In this document: one piece after another, positions 1-11,251 of the stretch | Layout of the letters: every line of letters starts with the position of its first letter | How positions within the stretch are numbered: the stretch's first letter is position 1 | NCBI GenBank assembly: GCA_003956705.1 | Contig: QZCP01000212.1 | Location: forward strand, 177,036 to 241,035 | Length of the DNA: 64,000 nucleotides | Direction of reading: 5' to 3' | From: Brevipalpus yothersi | Lineage: Eukaryota; Arthropoda; Arachnida; Trombidiformes; Tenuipalpidae | Notes under the pieces: model-generated | What the model was told of the DNA's origin: nothing | Database searches by the model: none | The model's input: only the letters and a program-made list of their open reading frames with translations | Made by a program: the position numbers and the translations under genes

Positions 1-53
<53 letters not shown>
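1..53. repeat. (GA)n microsatellite at left edge
   Basis: A pure GA dinucleotide run of about 26 units, cut by the window edge, so its full length is unknown. Purine is on the + strand, as in most long GA tracts of this window. Confidence 0.98.
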
Positions 54-55
<2 letters not shown>

Positions 56-842
56 ACACTACACTCACTAAAAAATAAATTACATTCACACACACTGGAT
101 GTGAGAGAGAGATAGAAAGCGAATTTCCTTCAAAAGAATCGGAATAAATCATCTGATCAGATAAAATTGAATTTCATTCCATTTTTCAGATGATGATTGA
201 TAATTTTTGCCAATTATTTTTCATGAATGTGAACTTTTGATCGTCATTTGCAAATGTTGTTCAACTTATCATAAAGTGTATGCATGACAGAGTACACGAA
301 GCTGACGAAAACTTTCTTGAACCGCGCACAGTTCTTATTAGTCAATCTATTCACACACACATCCAGTCACTGTGTGTTGACAGTCAGTTTCATTTTGGTT
401 TGTTTTGATTTTTTGTTTTGTCCCTGGTTTTTTTAGGTAATGTTACATAGGTGCCTATGAATGGTAAGTAATCACATGAATTTTAATTATGTGGTAGTGA
501 TGAAGTGATTAGATGATACATGTTCTATTATTTGTTTTTGACTCCTTCTGATGGTGAGGACATGAGCTTCTCCACAAGTGGTCGAGTTTATTGTTGTTTT
601 TACGCTTCATTCCGTGCTCAAATATGTACAATATGTACAATCGACTTGTGATCAGGAAGATTCTATCGAAATTTTGGGAAAAGAATAAATTTATTTTCTC
701 TGTTCTATGATAATCTGATGCTCATAGCTTACGAAAAGAAATACTCATAATTGATCATCACAGCTGTTTACATCAATTACACGTAGTAGTGTATGTGTAA
801 TCAGTCTAATAAAATGATTCTTTCTGGTTGCCAGAAATAAAC
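54..842 (+). other. PPCS upstream region, possible 5' UTR exon and intron
   Basis: No protein-coding signal is seen. A consensus donor (ATG|GTAAGTA, intron starting at 464) and a pyrimidine-rich acceptor ending at 833-834 just before the PPCS start could bound a 5' UTR intron, which would place the promoter near 300-450. This is inferred from splice-site shape only. A CACACACA tract lies at 351-361. Confidence 0.35.
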
Positions 843-2167
843 ATGGAAGTGTCTGGCGAGCCGATTGAAGATGAGATGATTAAAATTGAAACTTTCTTCA
901 AAAATTTTAAAGAACCGGCAAATTTGAGTGATATTCGAGAACGAGTTGATGCGTTCATTTCCGCTGGCAATGATAAACCTATTGTTATGGTGACTGTAAG
1001 TATTCAACTTGTCATTCAATGTGAGTTCATCTATGATTAATATACAAATTCAATTGTTCACAGTCAGGTGGGACCACAGTGCCTTTAGAGCATAATACTG
1101 TACGATTTGTGGACAATTTTTCAGCTGGAACCAGAGGAGCAGCATCAGCTGAGTAAGTGGGAACAGTAGGATTCATTTGTTGATTGTATTATTAAGATTA
1201 TTCTTGAGATTTATGTATTATTCTTCTGTTCGATAGATATTTCCTGGAGAAAGGTTATCGCGTTATTTTTATGTATCGAACCAAGTCACTGGAACCTTTC
1301 ACTCGTCATGTGAATGTTTATCAGCTGCTGGAATCTCTATCATTTGGTGATGGAGAGCGCCTTCAGTGTAAGAATATCTCAAATTTGATAAACTTCAGAT
1401 TCCACAGTAACAAACTTATTTCATTGCAGTGTCAATGGATCTGAGCCGAAAATTGTCTACTACTGTCCGAAAATATATCGCTCACAAAGATAATTTGCTG
1501 ATGATCAACTTTACTACACTTTCCGAATATCTTTTCTATCTACGAGAAGTCGCAAGTGCTTTGAAACCGCTGAGGTCCCGAGCCGTTCTATATCTTGCCG
1601 CAGCCGTCTCTGATTTTTATATCCCCTCATCTCTTGTGGTAAGGAAGGAAAGAAGAATTTTTATTTCAAATTTATTGATTTTCCCATTCTGGGATCGAAT
1701 TCAAATTTTTTCCTGTGATAAAGGCAACCCACAAAATTGAGTCTAATGGTCCCCTCAGTTTACATCTTGAAATTGTTCCCAAGATGCTTCGTCCTCTCAT
1801 CAAGTATTGGGCTCCAAATACCTATGTTGTTTCTTTCAAGGTAATACTATTCTGTCTATTGTGGATGCTCTGTTCTCTAAAGACTTCACAAATTTATTCA
1901 TGAATTCACCAACAGCTCGAAACGGATGAAAATATTCTACTCCAGAAAGCAAGGAAAGCGTTACTTCGTTATGGACATCATTTGGTCATAGCAAATCAGC
2001 TCCACTCTCGCAAAAAAGAAGTTCTGATCGTGACCGAGAATGAGAATCAGAAAATTGTGTGCAATGAAGATGGTGTCGAAATTGAAGCATTTATTGTTGA
2101 TGAAGTTCTCAAAAGGCACGAGGATTTCCGTAAAGCTAGTAGATCTGGATCTCCTGAGAAAGTTTAG
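843..2167 (+). CDS. PPCS: Phosphopantothenate--cysteine ligase (PPCS), six exons
   Basis: Exons 843-995, 1064-1152, 1237-1367, 1430-1638, 1724-1840 and 1916-2167 join in phase with GT..AG introns to give 316 aa, close to the 311 aa of the human enzyme. It catalyses the second step of CoA synthesis, joining cysteine to 4'-phosphopantothenate in the cytosol. Visible family landmarks are the glycine motif VTSGGTTVPLE across the exon 1/2 junction, then FSAGTRGAASAEYFLEKGY (nucleotide-binding core), LYLAAAVSDFYIP in exon 4, VPKMLRPLIKYWAP and VSFKLETDENI across the exon 5/6 junction, and the helix ARKALLRYGHHLVIANQL. The ATG at 843 is chosen because it is the first ATG in the open frame; an in-frame TTG lies 15 bases upstream. 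The tail has the acidic EVEAF-like strand expected before the C-terminus. No oddity is seen. The identification is secure; exon edges were read by eye. Confidence 0.93.
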
Positions 2168-2875
2168 TGCATTTTATAAGATGATTCTCAATTTTAGCAA
2201 TTTGTTGAAATAATTTAGTAAGAGTCTATTTTTCTAAATCGTTCTGTTTGATGAGAGATTTCTCCTTTCTATTTTTATCGATTGTTTACTGGGGGATTAA
2301 AACCCTCGAATGATGTTATTTTTTCGAATCTCGATCATAGTGATTGATAATTTTTGATAATCTCTGCTCAGCAATAGGCTATTTTCAGATATTTTTTAGA
2401 TGATTTTCTATATTTTTGTTATTTCATTTGGCTGATTTATCAGCTGAATTAAATGAGCATACTCTTTTAATCCATGTGTATACGTCTGTTTAAGTTTCTT
2501 TTAAGTCAGTCGGTGTGGAATCTTTTTTCAATTCTTAATTAGAATATAGGATTTAGCTACTACCTTTTTCTTCTTGGTGTTCATTGTATGATTTCAATTG
2601 AGAAATTCTGAACATTACTCTTAGCTGAGTTGATGGAGGACCTATGGAGCAGTAATGTTGACCCATTTTTCGATAATTTCCAGTAACAGAGATGAGTCTA
2701 AGAAAACTGGAAAATATAAGATGATATCGAAGGTATGAGATGAATTCGAAAAACTTATTGAGTTTCAAATTTATTGTATGAAATGCTACATTGATCGCGA
2801 ATGAATCGAAAAAGTTTCGAGTCTAGCCCTTGAGACCTCAAAATAAATAGTATGTGTCTCGAGTATTGTCTACAA
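2168..2875. other. Convergent 3' region between PPCS and hexosaminidase
   Basis: Non-coding. It should contain the 3' UTRs of both convergent genes. On the - strand an AATAAA (2770-2775) lies about 100 bases after the hexosaminidase stop. On the + strand AATAAA occurs at 2842-2847, which would make the PPCS 3' UTR nearly reach the neighbouring coding region; an earlier ATTAAA near 2450 is an alternative. Confidence 0.6.
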
Positions 2876-5043
2876 TCATTGGCCCAGAGCAATTCGTTCT
2901 CCTGGTTTCACTGAAACCTCTTTGTTGGCCCATTCATAATCACCACAAAAACCATTCAAGATTGGAGCAGCTGGGATACCTGGTGAAGAGTTTGATAGTT
3001 TCGTTAGTATTAGAATAATATCAAGCAAGGCTTGTTCAACTAATTTCGAGCTTTTCTCTGGCTAATTATTTACCTCTTTCCAACATTCTGCACCGATGTT
3101 GATCTAATCGGAAGCGAGCTGAATCCACATCGTTGACATTTGGATTAGTCCACAATCTTTCAGCTACAGCAGAAGCTCTTGGCCTTTAGAAAGGAAAAAA
3201 TTGGAGTAAATTAGGCACACAATCACCTAAACATTGGAGAAAATTCTATTAGTCCTACCAAATTCTTGACAATATATTGGTTCCATCAGCAAATTCGGAC
3301 CATAGGCAAGCTTCTCCTCCTACTACAAGATCTTTCTCTTGCTTCACATCTGTGAGAAAAAGTTTTCATTAGCATTGAAATCATTAGGAAAAAAATTTCA
3401 ATCCTTACTTGTGAATGATCTGGGATCACAGAGATAGTAGAGTTCCCAATCTCGTCCAGGATAAGGATAATTGATATAATTCAAGTACCAACAAGCGGAT
3501 AAAACAATTTCATAACCTTAATAAAATTGAAGGGGAATTAATCATATATCAGATTGAAAAATAATACAAATTAATCTTACCTTGTTGGGCAATTGGTCTT
3601 GTGTATTCTTGCCAACTCTTCATGGTTGGGTCGAGACGAGTGTCTTTCCATACTTCGACCAGGGAATCATTAGCAAGCTGATGAAAAATTGAAAAAATAG
3701 AGTGTGAGATAATTCAAATTAATCCATGATAATTGAAAAATATTTTTGCCGAAAAAACCTACTCGAACACCATTGTCAACCGGATCTTGCCATATCATAT
3801 ACTTGTAGTTGATATTTTTTACATTCTCTAACGTTCGACGAACATAGTACTGTTCTACTTGATTCATTTGTGTCCAGCCATTGGCCTGCATGAAGCTCAA
3901 TATTTCTGGATTAGACTTCCAGCAAGCATAATACACTTCATCCATACCAAGATGAATGTATTCATCTGGGAAAACTTCCTTCAATTCCTTAAATAATTCC
4001 AACATAACGGAATACGTTTCATTACGTAGTGGATGAAGATTATCAGCATCCGAATGTTCAGGATATCTTGGTGTATACGGCTTATCGGGACCTTCACCAT
4101 AACATGGTGTCAATATGTTGGGAAATGCACGTTCAAACACTTTCGTGTGACCTGGTGAATCGATCTCTGGCAGAACACGAATTCCTCTCATTCGTGCATA
4201 GTCAATCACGAGTTTAACATCTTTTTGAGTGTAAACGTGCTTAGATGAATATGCACCACGTCTGGTGAGTTCAGGAAATCGTTTACTTTCATAAGGAAAT
4301 GATTGATCATCAACCAAATGCCAATGGAAAACGTTAAATTTGTTGTATGCCATGGCATCAAGATTGGCGAGAAGAATTTCCACTGGTATAAAGTGTCGAG
4401 CAGTGTCCAGTAGAAGACCACGATACTTGTATTCTGGCCAATCGTGAATGTATGTTTGATTGATTAGAAGATAATTGTTGGAATAACTTGGATACAAAAG
4501 TTGACTCAAAGTTTCCATTCCATAAATTGCTCCCCATACACTGTCAGAGGAAATTTTACATCCCTCTGGACGAATCATTATTTCATAGTTTTCATTGACT
4601 CCATATTTTGGATAGCCACAATCGGGTGGGTTCTGGTTCACATGAACAGTACATTTGTTGAATATATCTCGATCTCTCTTCAAAGATTCGTCCAAAGTGT
4701 AATTACGACCATGAAACATTATCTCACGATAGCGATCGTAAGCTTTCTCAAGTATGTCACAGTCTCGAACGTTCGATTCGAAATGGAATGCTTGTGGATC
4801 GGCGATGAAAACGTTCTCATGTTGATTCCACTCTTGAGGAACTGGCCATGGTGTACCAGGCAAAGCTTGATTACCCTTTAGAAATATTACATGAGTGAAT
4901 AATTAATTGATGTGGAATTTCCTTTCTCAATCGTAACTTACTTTCAGAGGTATTCGAGCTTCAATCCATGTTATGTAAGTCGAGCCATGATATGCACACA
5001 ATATTAGGACAAAAATGATGGTTGGCAAATTTCGGACGATCAT
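2876..5043 (-). CDS. Beta-N-acetylhexosaminidase (GH20), seven exons
   Basis: Exons on the - strand: 4942-5043, 3763-4875, 3581-3677, 3409-3516, 3259-3349, 3074-3183 and 2876-2979, all in phase, 574 aa (human HEXA/HEXB 529-556). It removes terminal GlcNAc/GalNAc from glycoconjugates. The first exon encodes an N-terminal hydrophobic signal peptide (about residues 6-22), so the product is lysosomal or secreted. A GH20b-type N-terminal domain is followed by the TIM barrel: YRGLLLDTARHFIP, FNVFHWHLVDDQSFP, RVLPEIDSPGHT, and HLGMDEVYYACWKSNP holding the catalytic Asp-Glu pair (about D346-E347). Next come SACWYLNYI, VGGEACLWSEFADGTN, and PRASAVAERLW near the C-terminus, then HRCRMLERGI and a last Cys. 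N-glycosylation sequons (NYT, NQT, NET) are present. The motif has Met where vertebrate enzymes have Gly, which the family tolerates. Whether it is a lysosomal Hex or a chitinolytic/FDL-type enzyme cannot be settled here, though overall it reads like the HEXA/HEXB group. Confidence 0.94.
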
Positions 5044-5742
5044 TTTGGATGAGTTGTCCTAACTTTAACAAGAGTTACAGGTTAATATTTGGAAAGAATC
5101 GATACCAAACAATGGACACAGTTCTATGAGGGAAATAACCGAGGAAGGAAGCTATCTGAACAATGAGAAAAAAATCGAATGAGTGGAAAATCTCATTCCA
5201 TTCAAACGCCCTTAAAACTACGGAATCTTAAGTTGTTAGATGAACATCTCAAATGTGAGAAAATGTCGGAATAATGATGGATTGTTCTCTATCATGAAGA
5301 ACATTCAAATTGGTAAAATTTCTTTGAGAATTCCACCCTTCTATTCCCTACTTTAAAAGGAAAAATGACAGTTTTTGGACTTGGAAAGAGTATTCACGAT
5401 AAAAGTTTCTGAGAAGCTAACATGAAAAATTTGACAAAAGGAAGGTAAAACAATTGAATGTTTACTCACCAAAATTTGAAATAAAAATTTTCACAGATCA
5501 CTGTGATGTTATTTTTCGGAAAAAAATATCAGGACTTGAAATAATTTTGCTCACTGGAAGAGTTTGGCCAGCGATTGATGAACAGGGTCAAGAAAGTGAT
5601 TTTAAAAATTTCTTGCTCACCTCTATCACCAAAAAGCCCACTCAAAGATCAAGTTGAGCAACTTCTCTCTCATCGTTTGGTCCATTCCTTTATCATCTTC
5701 AATCAGCCAGCAAAAGTTTAATGCTCGAACTTGTTCATTTTT
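5044..5742. other. Spacer 5' of hexosaminidase
   Basis: AT-rich DNA with no recognised coding sequence. It is expected to carry the hexosaminidase promoter and 5' UTR on the - strand; no clear TATA box or initiator could be assigned. Confidence 0.5.
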
Positions 5743-6250
5743 TTAGGCATACCTTCGGGCCCATTTCAAGTTTCTCTGGAAGAACTGAACCTCGTAGTTT
5801 GATGGGTACACATTATTCCAGCTCATGGAGATATTTTTCCAAGATATTTTGCTTTAGCAATTATTCAAGAACTGAAAGTGAACTGATTTGCTCTCCATGT
5901 GAGTAATCATCATCATTAGAGCAACTAATACTTATTACATATAGAGCAGATGTGGATAAGTGGAGTGGGAAAAATTTCCACAGCAGATAGATGAGCATAG
6001 AACAGGTATCATTCTTCACATTATCTGGTGGAAAATCTTCAGGAGAGAGAAGTTGGAATGCCTCTGGCCATTGACCACTCTGTAATGCTTTCTCTCTCTC
6101 TTTCTCAGATTTTTCAAGTAAATGCACTCTGTTATCACCATGGAAGGAAAATATTTCCCTGTCAAGCCGATCGTTCATTGACCGATTCTGTGGTTTCGAC
6201 TGAGTCTGGTATCGGACGTTACTCTCCGTTCGTCTTTGAATTCGGTTCAT
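5743..6250 (-). CDS. Possible small two-exon gene, unknown function
   Basis: On the - strand an ATG at 6250, preceded by an in-frame TAA, opens a 77-codon exon (6020-6250). This could splice from a GTGAAG donor to an acceptor before 5784, adding 13 codons and a stop at 5743, for about 90 aa. Without splicing the frame runs on to 5861 (129 aa). The first exon has a protein-like, charged helical segment (HLLEKSEKEREKALQSGQWP) followed by FQLLSPEDFPPDN; the spliced end would be FFQRNLKWARRYA. I do not recognise a family. The acceptor has a weak pyrimidine tract, so the second exon is tentative. It lies in the spacer between hexosaminidase and the SLC46-type carrier. Confidence 0.3.
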
Positions 6251-7359
6251 GTCTTAACGTCCCCGTTAAATTTGTCGAAACGAATCAATTTAGGCCACTT
6301 GTTTTGGTGTGAGTTGGTAGATGATGAGTAAGTCTCAACTATGTTCCTCGATCAGTATAAATAGAAAGGTGTGGAGCAGAGGCTCGAAATTGATACATGA
6401 TAGGAGTGAAAACTGAATTTTATCAATGACATTAATAGTTTGGAATACTTTCATTGCATAAATTCCTTATATTCTCAGTTCAATGCCTTGAATGTCAGTT
6501 TGTGTAGGAGTTGGATCATTGAAATGTAGTTGAATGATACCGAATTTTCCAGAGAGACTTATTCATGACTTCTGATGATCACTTATACTTTCAAAACTAG
6601 TAGCAGGCTTTATGTATTCATGGTCTGTCTTTTTTGAGAAACATGAGGCTATCTGAAGCATGAGGGTGTGATGCTTGAACATTTGAATTTAAATTCTGAT
6701 CTTTGATGGTCTCAAATAAATTATGATTAAGCTAGGTCACCAATTTTTCAAAGCGAAATACCTAAATAAGTGACATTCCAATATTGATGTCTCTACATCA
6801 ATTCTGGCAGATTTTGAGTTTCAGCTATTTTTTTCAATCAAAGTGAATGACTCAATGAAGCAGCTCTTCAGAAAAGCAGTTATCCATAAATCTCACAATT
6901 GGTCCAAGAATGCATCATTTTCTAAAATGAAACGGTAGAACTTGATCAAAAGCATAAGATGAGTATTGAATATGATGATATTGTGCTAATGAAAGTTAGC
7001 ACAATATTAATTAATTTCTGGATACACAAGCGGGCAAAGGTTGATTGCTAACCACTCCCCTCTTTGGATCATTGACACTGTAACATTTAACATCTCTAAA
7101 GATATCAAGAGAACAATAGTCATAGTATTGATTTGAAATTCGAAATTAATATGAGCCAACCATTTCTCATGATAGTTTGAGAGAGTTTCTGTTTGACTTG
7201 ATTCGAATAATCCAAAACAATATGTTATGATTTTTGAAGTTAATTTACTCATTCTTCAACATCTCTTATTCACTCACGCGTTCTTAGCTCATTATCCTAT
7301 GGACGTGTTTCTTTGAAATATTTTTTAATCAATTATTTTAACTAGTGGATAATATTGGG
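6251..7359. other. Intergenic spacer upstream of SLC46-like gene
   Basis: No convincing coding frame on either strand. It contains the 12-bp perfect hairpin listed separately at 6978-7007. It presumably carries the promoter of the + strand transporter. Confidence 0.5.
6978..7007. repeat. Perfect 12-bp inverted repeat (hairpin)
   Basis: Left arm ATATTGTGCTAA (6978-6989), six-base loop, right arm TTAGCACAATAT (6996-7007). The complementarity is exact. It lies about 350 bases upstream of the SLC46-like start codon. Confidence 0.9.
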
Positions 7360-8975
7360 ATGGATGATCAACGCTTAGTTTTAAACGATGACCGGAAGTC
7401 CACGCCGCGGAAGCAACCGATGAGTGAAGTTCTGAAGTTTATTAGAATTTTTGATGTCGATATTTTTGCTCTCCTCTTCTGTTTCTCAGTTGAAGTGATG
7501 GCTGTTACCTCAATTCAATTGGTACAAGATAAAATATGTATCAATGATTTCAAGTTACCACCAGAAGTGTGTGTGAACATACAAGAGCGAAAAGACTATC
7601 GTACACAGGCAGCAGAAATTTACAAATTGTCAACAACTTTTTCTACTTACACCACTCTTGTTATTTCCATTCCTGGAATATTTGCCACCCTTCTACTAAG
7701 TCGATGGCTAGACAGTTATCGAACTCACTACATCAAGTATGCCTTGATAGTACCTGTGATCGGTAACATAGTCCATGTAATAGCCAACATCTACCTGACT
7801 CTAAACTTTAAAACAGGTAAAAATGCTGATATACAATTCTGAAGATTTACTTTCAAATACATGTATTGTATTATATAATGAAGAGGATGTTCTCATTCAA
7901 ATCTAAGGTTACATGAATCTTCTCTGGTCTTCCAGCGCATTTGGTATAGCCGGTGGACTTGGACTGTTTTTCTCCGCTTCTTTTACACACATAACTCGGC
8001 GATCTTCCCCTGACCATCGACCAATTAGATATGGAATGATCGATTTAAGCATGAGAATCGGTAATGTTGAAATGCTAACTTTTTTCAAGATTAATAATCT
8101 GATAATATTGAAATTTTTTAGGTAAAGCGATCAGTGTTAGTTCGGGAGGTTTCATTCTCTTCTCGAAGCCATGGCTCACTGGACAGTTACGAAATTATAT
8201 CGGAGTTTTCATCTTGAGTGGATTAGTCAGTCTTCTTGGTGGATTATGGGCTCTTTTCATGATCAACGGCGATCAAAGGGTGGTAAAAAAAGAAAGTAAT
8301 CCTGAGAACATTGAAGAATGTCAGGTTGATGAGACAAATGGTGATTCTCGAGCTTCCAGCCCATTTGATCTCAACAATATTTGGATTATGATTAAAATGT
8401 GCCTCAAAAGACGTGAAAACAATAAGCATATTCAACTGTGGCACCTAATGGCTTGTCTAACCTTAACCTTCATGTATTTCCTTGGTGAGATGGCAATAGC
8501 ATTCCAATTCGTTGAGCGAGCATTTGGATGGAGTGCAAAATATTTTTCAAACATTAAAACAGTGGCCACTCTTTTACCTGCAATTGGTGGAGTCATCTTG
8601 CCTGCAATTCTGGTCACAGATGATCATCTACTTGGAATTATCGGTAGCATTTCGATCATCTTGAAATTTTCTCTCAAAGGTGGAATTTTGAAATCTTTTG
8701 CCTACTTTTTTGCTGAAGCTTTCAGTATTTCGACATCCCTTCTATCAATATCTCTTCATTCTATTATATCGAAAACAGTTCAGCCGCAAGAGATTGGTCA
8801 AATTTTTACCATCATTTCAGTTATTCATTCACTGGGACCAATTATATCATCTGCTTTCTACACTTCTGTATTCAATGAAACTCTGGAAGTATATCCTGGC
8901 TTTGTTTATCATCTCGTTGCAATGCTAACATTTTATCCCTTAATCTTTTTAGTTTACATGAGTTTGAGCCACTAG
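7360..8975 (+). CDS. SLC46-family major facilitator transporter
   Basis: Exons 7360-7816, 7908-8060 and 8122-8975 join in phase to 487 aa, the usual size for the family. SLC46 members move folates, heme or small glycoconjugates with protons across plasma or lysosomal membranes; the substrate here is unknown. The sequence shows about 12 hydrophobic segments. It has the SLC46-type luminal loop after TM1 (DKICINDFKLPPEVCVNIQ, with paired cysteines), the IPGIFATLLLSRWLDSYRTH region after TM2, a TM4-5 block with FSASFTHITRRSSPDHRPIRYG (the typical 'Y/F..D/R..R' cytoplasmic loop), a central polar loop of about 60 residues (about 245-300), and a second half beginning HLMACLTLTFMYFLGEMAIAFQF. ATG 7360 is preferred; it is the first ATG of the open frame. 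A polyadenylation signal follows at 9021. Confidence 0.85.
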
Positions 8976-9020
8976 GACCGTTCTCCTCCAACAAAAATTA
9001 TCATACAATATACATCAAGC

Positions 9021-9026
9021 AATAAA
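9021..9026 (+). other. Polyadenylation signal AATAAA
   Basis: Canonical hexamer 45 bases after the stop codon of the SLC46-like gene, positioned as expected for its 3' end. Confidence 0.6.
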
Positions 9027-9627
9027 ATGAGAATTTTGCTGATCATCACCTGATAGTATCGAGAAAATTTTCGATACCACTTTTCATTTGGCTGGAAAAT
9101 TTTTTAATCATACATCCTACGCACAGATTACACCAATATTCAATGTTCACCAACCAGAATTAATTGAATCATTTGACAAACATCAGATATGAGAATTAAT
9201 TTTCATGTCAAGTTCAGCATCAGAAAAGATCGATTCATCATGAGTGACTGTGGAAAGTTGTGAGAGCAGTATTTTGAGTTTCGCGCTTCCAAGCATTCAA
9301 ACAGATCAAAATTTTGTCTACATTGACGAACATGTGGAAATGAAAAGTTTGGTTCAAAAACTTATATACAATGTAATTTTTTTGGTGTAATTACGATTCA
9401 AATTGTGTTATTTTGGTTTTATTCAGTGAAAATGTCTCAACTTCTGACTGATGAACTAGATTGAAGTTTTTTGTTAGAAGTTTGTTGACATTGGCTGTGC
9501 CATTATGAGTTGATAAAATTCAAGCAGCGTTATTATTTGATTTTGATTTTCCTTTCAACTTCAGATCTCGTTCTGGAGTCGTAATCGACTCTGATGAAAC
9601 ATCTTGGTGGCTACTTTATTTGGTCCA
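9027..9627. other. Spacer upstream of ATPSCKMT
   Basis: No coding signal. A pyrimidine-rich stretch ending in AG at about 9562-9564 could be a 5' UTR splice acceptor. An in-frame TGA at 9592 rules out a longer ATPSCKMT N-terminus in the unspliced frame. Confidence 0.45.
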
Positions 9628-10336
9628 ATGGGAAATCCAACATCAATTATTGAGCACCAATTGAATTTTCTCAATTCAGCTGATGATGCGAAAGAGCCCA
9701 GCCAGCGATCGCTCAAAAAATTGGCTATTCCTGGAGTTTTTGGGTCAATTGGACTTTTGATAATGGCTGTTGCAGTCCCTTTCACCATGCCTGCATTCCG
9801 TCGATTATGTTTACCATATGTACCAGCCACTGATGCTCAGGTACAGAATGTGATGTCCTGTTTGAAAACAAATGGAAAACGAACTTTAGTTGATCTAGGA
9901 TCTGGTGATGGGCGAATTGTGAGTCATCTACAATTATCATTCTTCCATTATTCCTGATTTTATTGCTAGAAAATGTTTTTTACTCTTCAAGGTATTTGCT
10001 GCAGCAGAGAAGGGCTTCAAGTGTACCGGTATTGAGCTTAATCCGTGGCTAGTTTTATATTCCAAAGTGATGGCTCGTTGGAAGAAATTGTCCAATTTGG
10101 CTCGTTTCGAACGCAAAGATCTCTGGAAAACTGATCTCACTGCATATGACTACGTAGTTATTTTTGGAGTTGAACAAATGATGCCTGCTCTGGGTCAAAA
10201 AATTATCTCTGAACTCCATACAGGAAGAGAACATAGTGTGATTGCGTGTCGGTTTCCTTTGCCAAATCAACAGCCCTGTAGAGTTGTTGGTACAGGCATC
10301 GACACTGTATGGCTCTACAAGTACTCTGGATCTTGA
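9628..10336 (+). CDS. ATPSCKMT: ATP synthase c-subunit lysine N-methyltransferase (FAM173 family)
   Basis: Two exons, 9628-9918 and 9992-10336, joined in phase to 211 aa, typical for the family. The vertebrate FAM173B/ATPSCKMT protein is a mitochondrial inner-membrane enzyme that trimethylates a lysine of ATP synthase subunit c. Visible features are one N-terminal transmembrane/targeting helix (about residues 32-55), the pre-domain LCLPYVPATDAQVQNVMSCL, the SAM-binding motif I VDLGSGDGRI ending exon 1, then the motif ELNPWLVLYSKVMARW, VVIFGVEQMM and VIACRFPLP, and the C-terminal GTGIDTVWLY. All match the family's conserved order. The start is set by an in-frame stop upstream. FAM173A, a paralogue acting on the ADP/ATP carrier, is the alternative; the CLPYVPAT pre-domain and GIDTVW ending do not by themselves separate the two. 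Confidence 0.88.
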
Positions 10337-10853
10337 TTGTCTCGATCATTGATAATATACTGATGTATTTATGAGTTTGTTCTTGGTTTGTGATCTCTCT
10401 CTTCTTAGAGGCGATTTTCAATAATCCATTTTGTTGCTATAGATAGAGGTAGATAGATGAAATGACCTCTCACAATAATTGTCCTAGAGACTTACAGATT
10501 GATTTAGTTTTTAAACAATATCTAAATGCATCCACAACCTTCTCAGCTTTGTTAAGTGGAAACAGAGAAGGAAGTTCGACCTGAACGATGGAAGTGGGCC
10601 TTGTAATTGAAATCTGGCAGTAGTAGGATCAAGAGGCCATGAATGACTGAGAGTGGATGAAAAGCTAACGACCGTTAGAAGTTTGGGTCTCCCAATCATT
10701 GAAACCATTTGAGCAACTAGTCTGAAGCTCTCAATAAAAGATGACAACAGATCGGCAAATCGCTAGAGAGAAAGGATTTCTTTAGAGAATTTTTTCAAAT
10801 GATATCTCATTCTTACCCAGTGGATAGACTTGAGTATGAACCACTAACTATGC
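10337..10853. other. 3' region with an intron-like element on the - strand
   Basis: It follows the ATPSCKMT stop. AATAAA occurs on the + strand near 10733. On the - strand a well-formed 54-base intron (GTAAGA donor, CTCTCTAG acceptor, 10763-10816) would join flanking sequence. Together with an open frame down to 10511 (about 84 codons, with hydrophobic LVAQMVSMIG) it may be part of the 3' end of the neighbouring - strand gene or a spliced 3' UTR. I could not connect it in phase to that gene. Confidence 0.3.
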
Positions 10854-11251
10854 CTAAATTAAATGGCCATTGATTGCAAATTCCAGTAAAGAAAGTAGAA
10901 GATTAACTTTCTTTGGATTCAAAATAGTGGCTGTCCCATCTACGTACTCTAGAAGCATGTTTCGAATTTTTTCAGGTGTATCCATTCCTTGGATAAGCTT
11001 TTTGATATGATTTTCATAGCCTTTGACTTTAAAATCTTTGTTTGCCTTGGACTCAATGATGAACCCGGCAAAGGTGTCTTCCAACGCTTCTGTGTGCTAA
11101 TATGATCACAAAACAGAGTTGACAATCGATAATAGATCAACATTATGGAAAAAGATGAGAATATATAGCCACTTACCAAAATGTGATTTAAACAGATTTG
11201 CACTTCAGAAACTTTATCCTGGAGATTGTCTTGGGCTTGAACCACATTCAT
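10854..11251 (-). CDS. Small probably secreted protein of unknown function
   Basis: Two - strand exons, 11177-11251 and 10854-11096, join in phase through a GTAAGT donor and a TTAG acceptor to about 105 aa. Upstream of the internal ATG the frame encodes a very hydrophobic stretch (FLSLFLCVCFCVNMNVVQAQ) that looks like a signal peptide with cleavage after VQA. The true start is therefore probably in an upstream exon I could not identify, since no in-frame ATG exists before a stop at about 11310. The mature part is helical and Lys/Glu-rich (EDTFAGFIIESKANKDF, MDTPEKIRNMLLEYVDG) with one cysteine. No family is recognised. It could be a lineage-specific secreted or salivary-type protein, but that is speculation. 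Confidence 0.4.

Noticed and set aside
828..842. Upstream TTG as an alternative PPCS start
   Set aside because: Eukaryotic initiation at TTG is rare, and an ATG follows 15 bases later, probably just after a splice acceptor.
3935..3960. Met in the GH20 catalytic motif (HLGMDEV instead of HLGGDEV) as a sign of an inactive enzyme
   Set aside because: The GH20 motif is known to allow Ala, Cys, Gly or Met at this position and the Asp-Glu pair is intact.
4029..4881. Open frames on the + strand opposite the hexosaminidase exons
   Set aside because: They are mirror images of a clearly conserved - strand coding exon and have no splice context.
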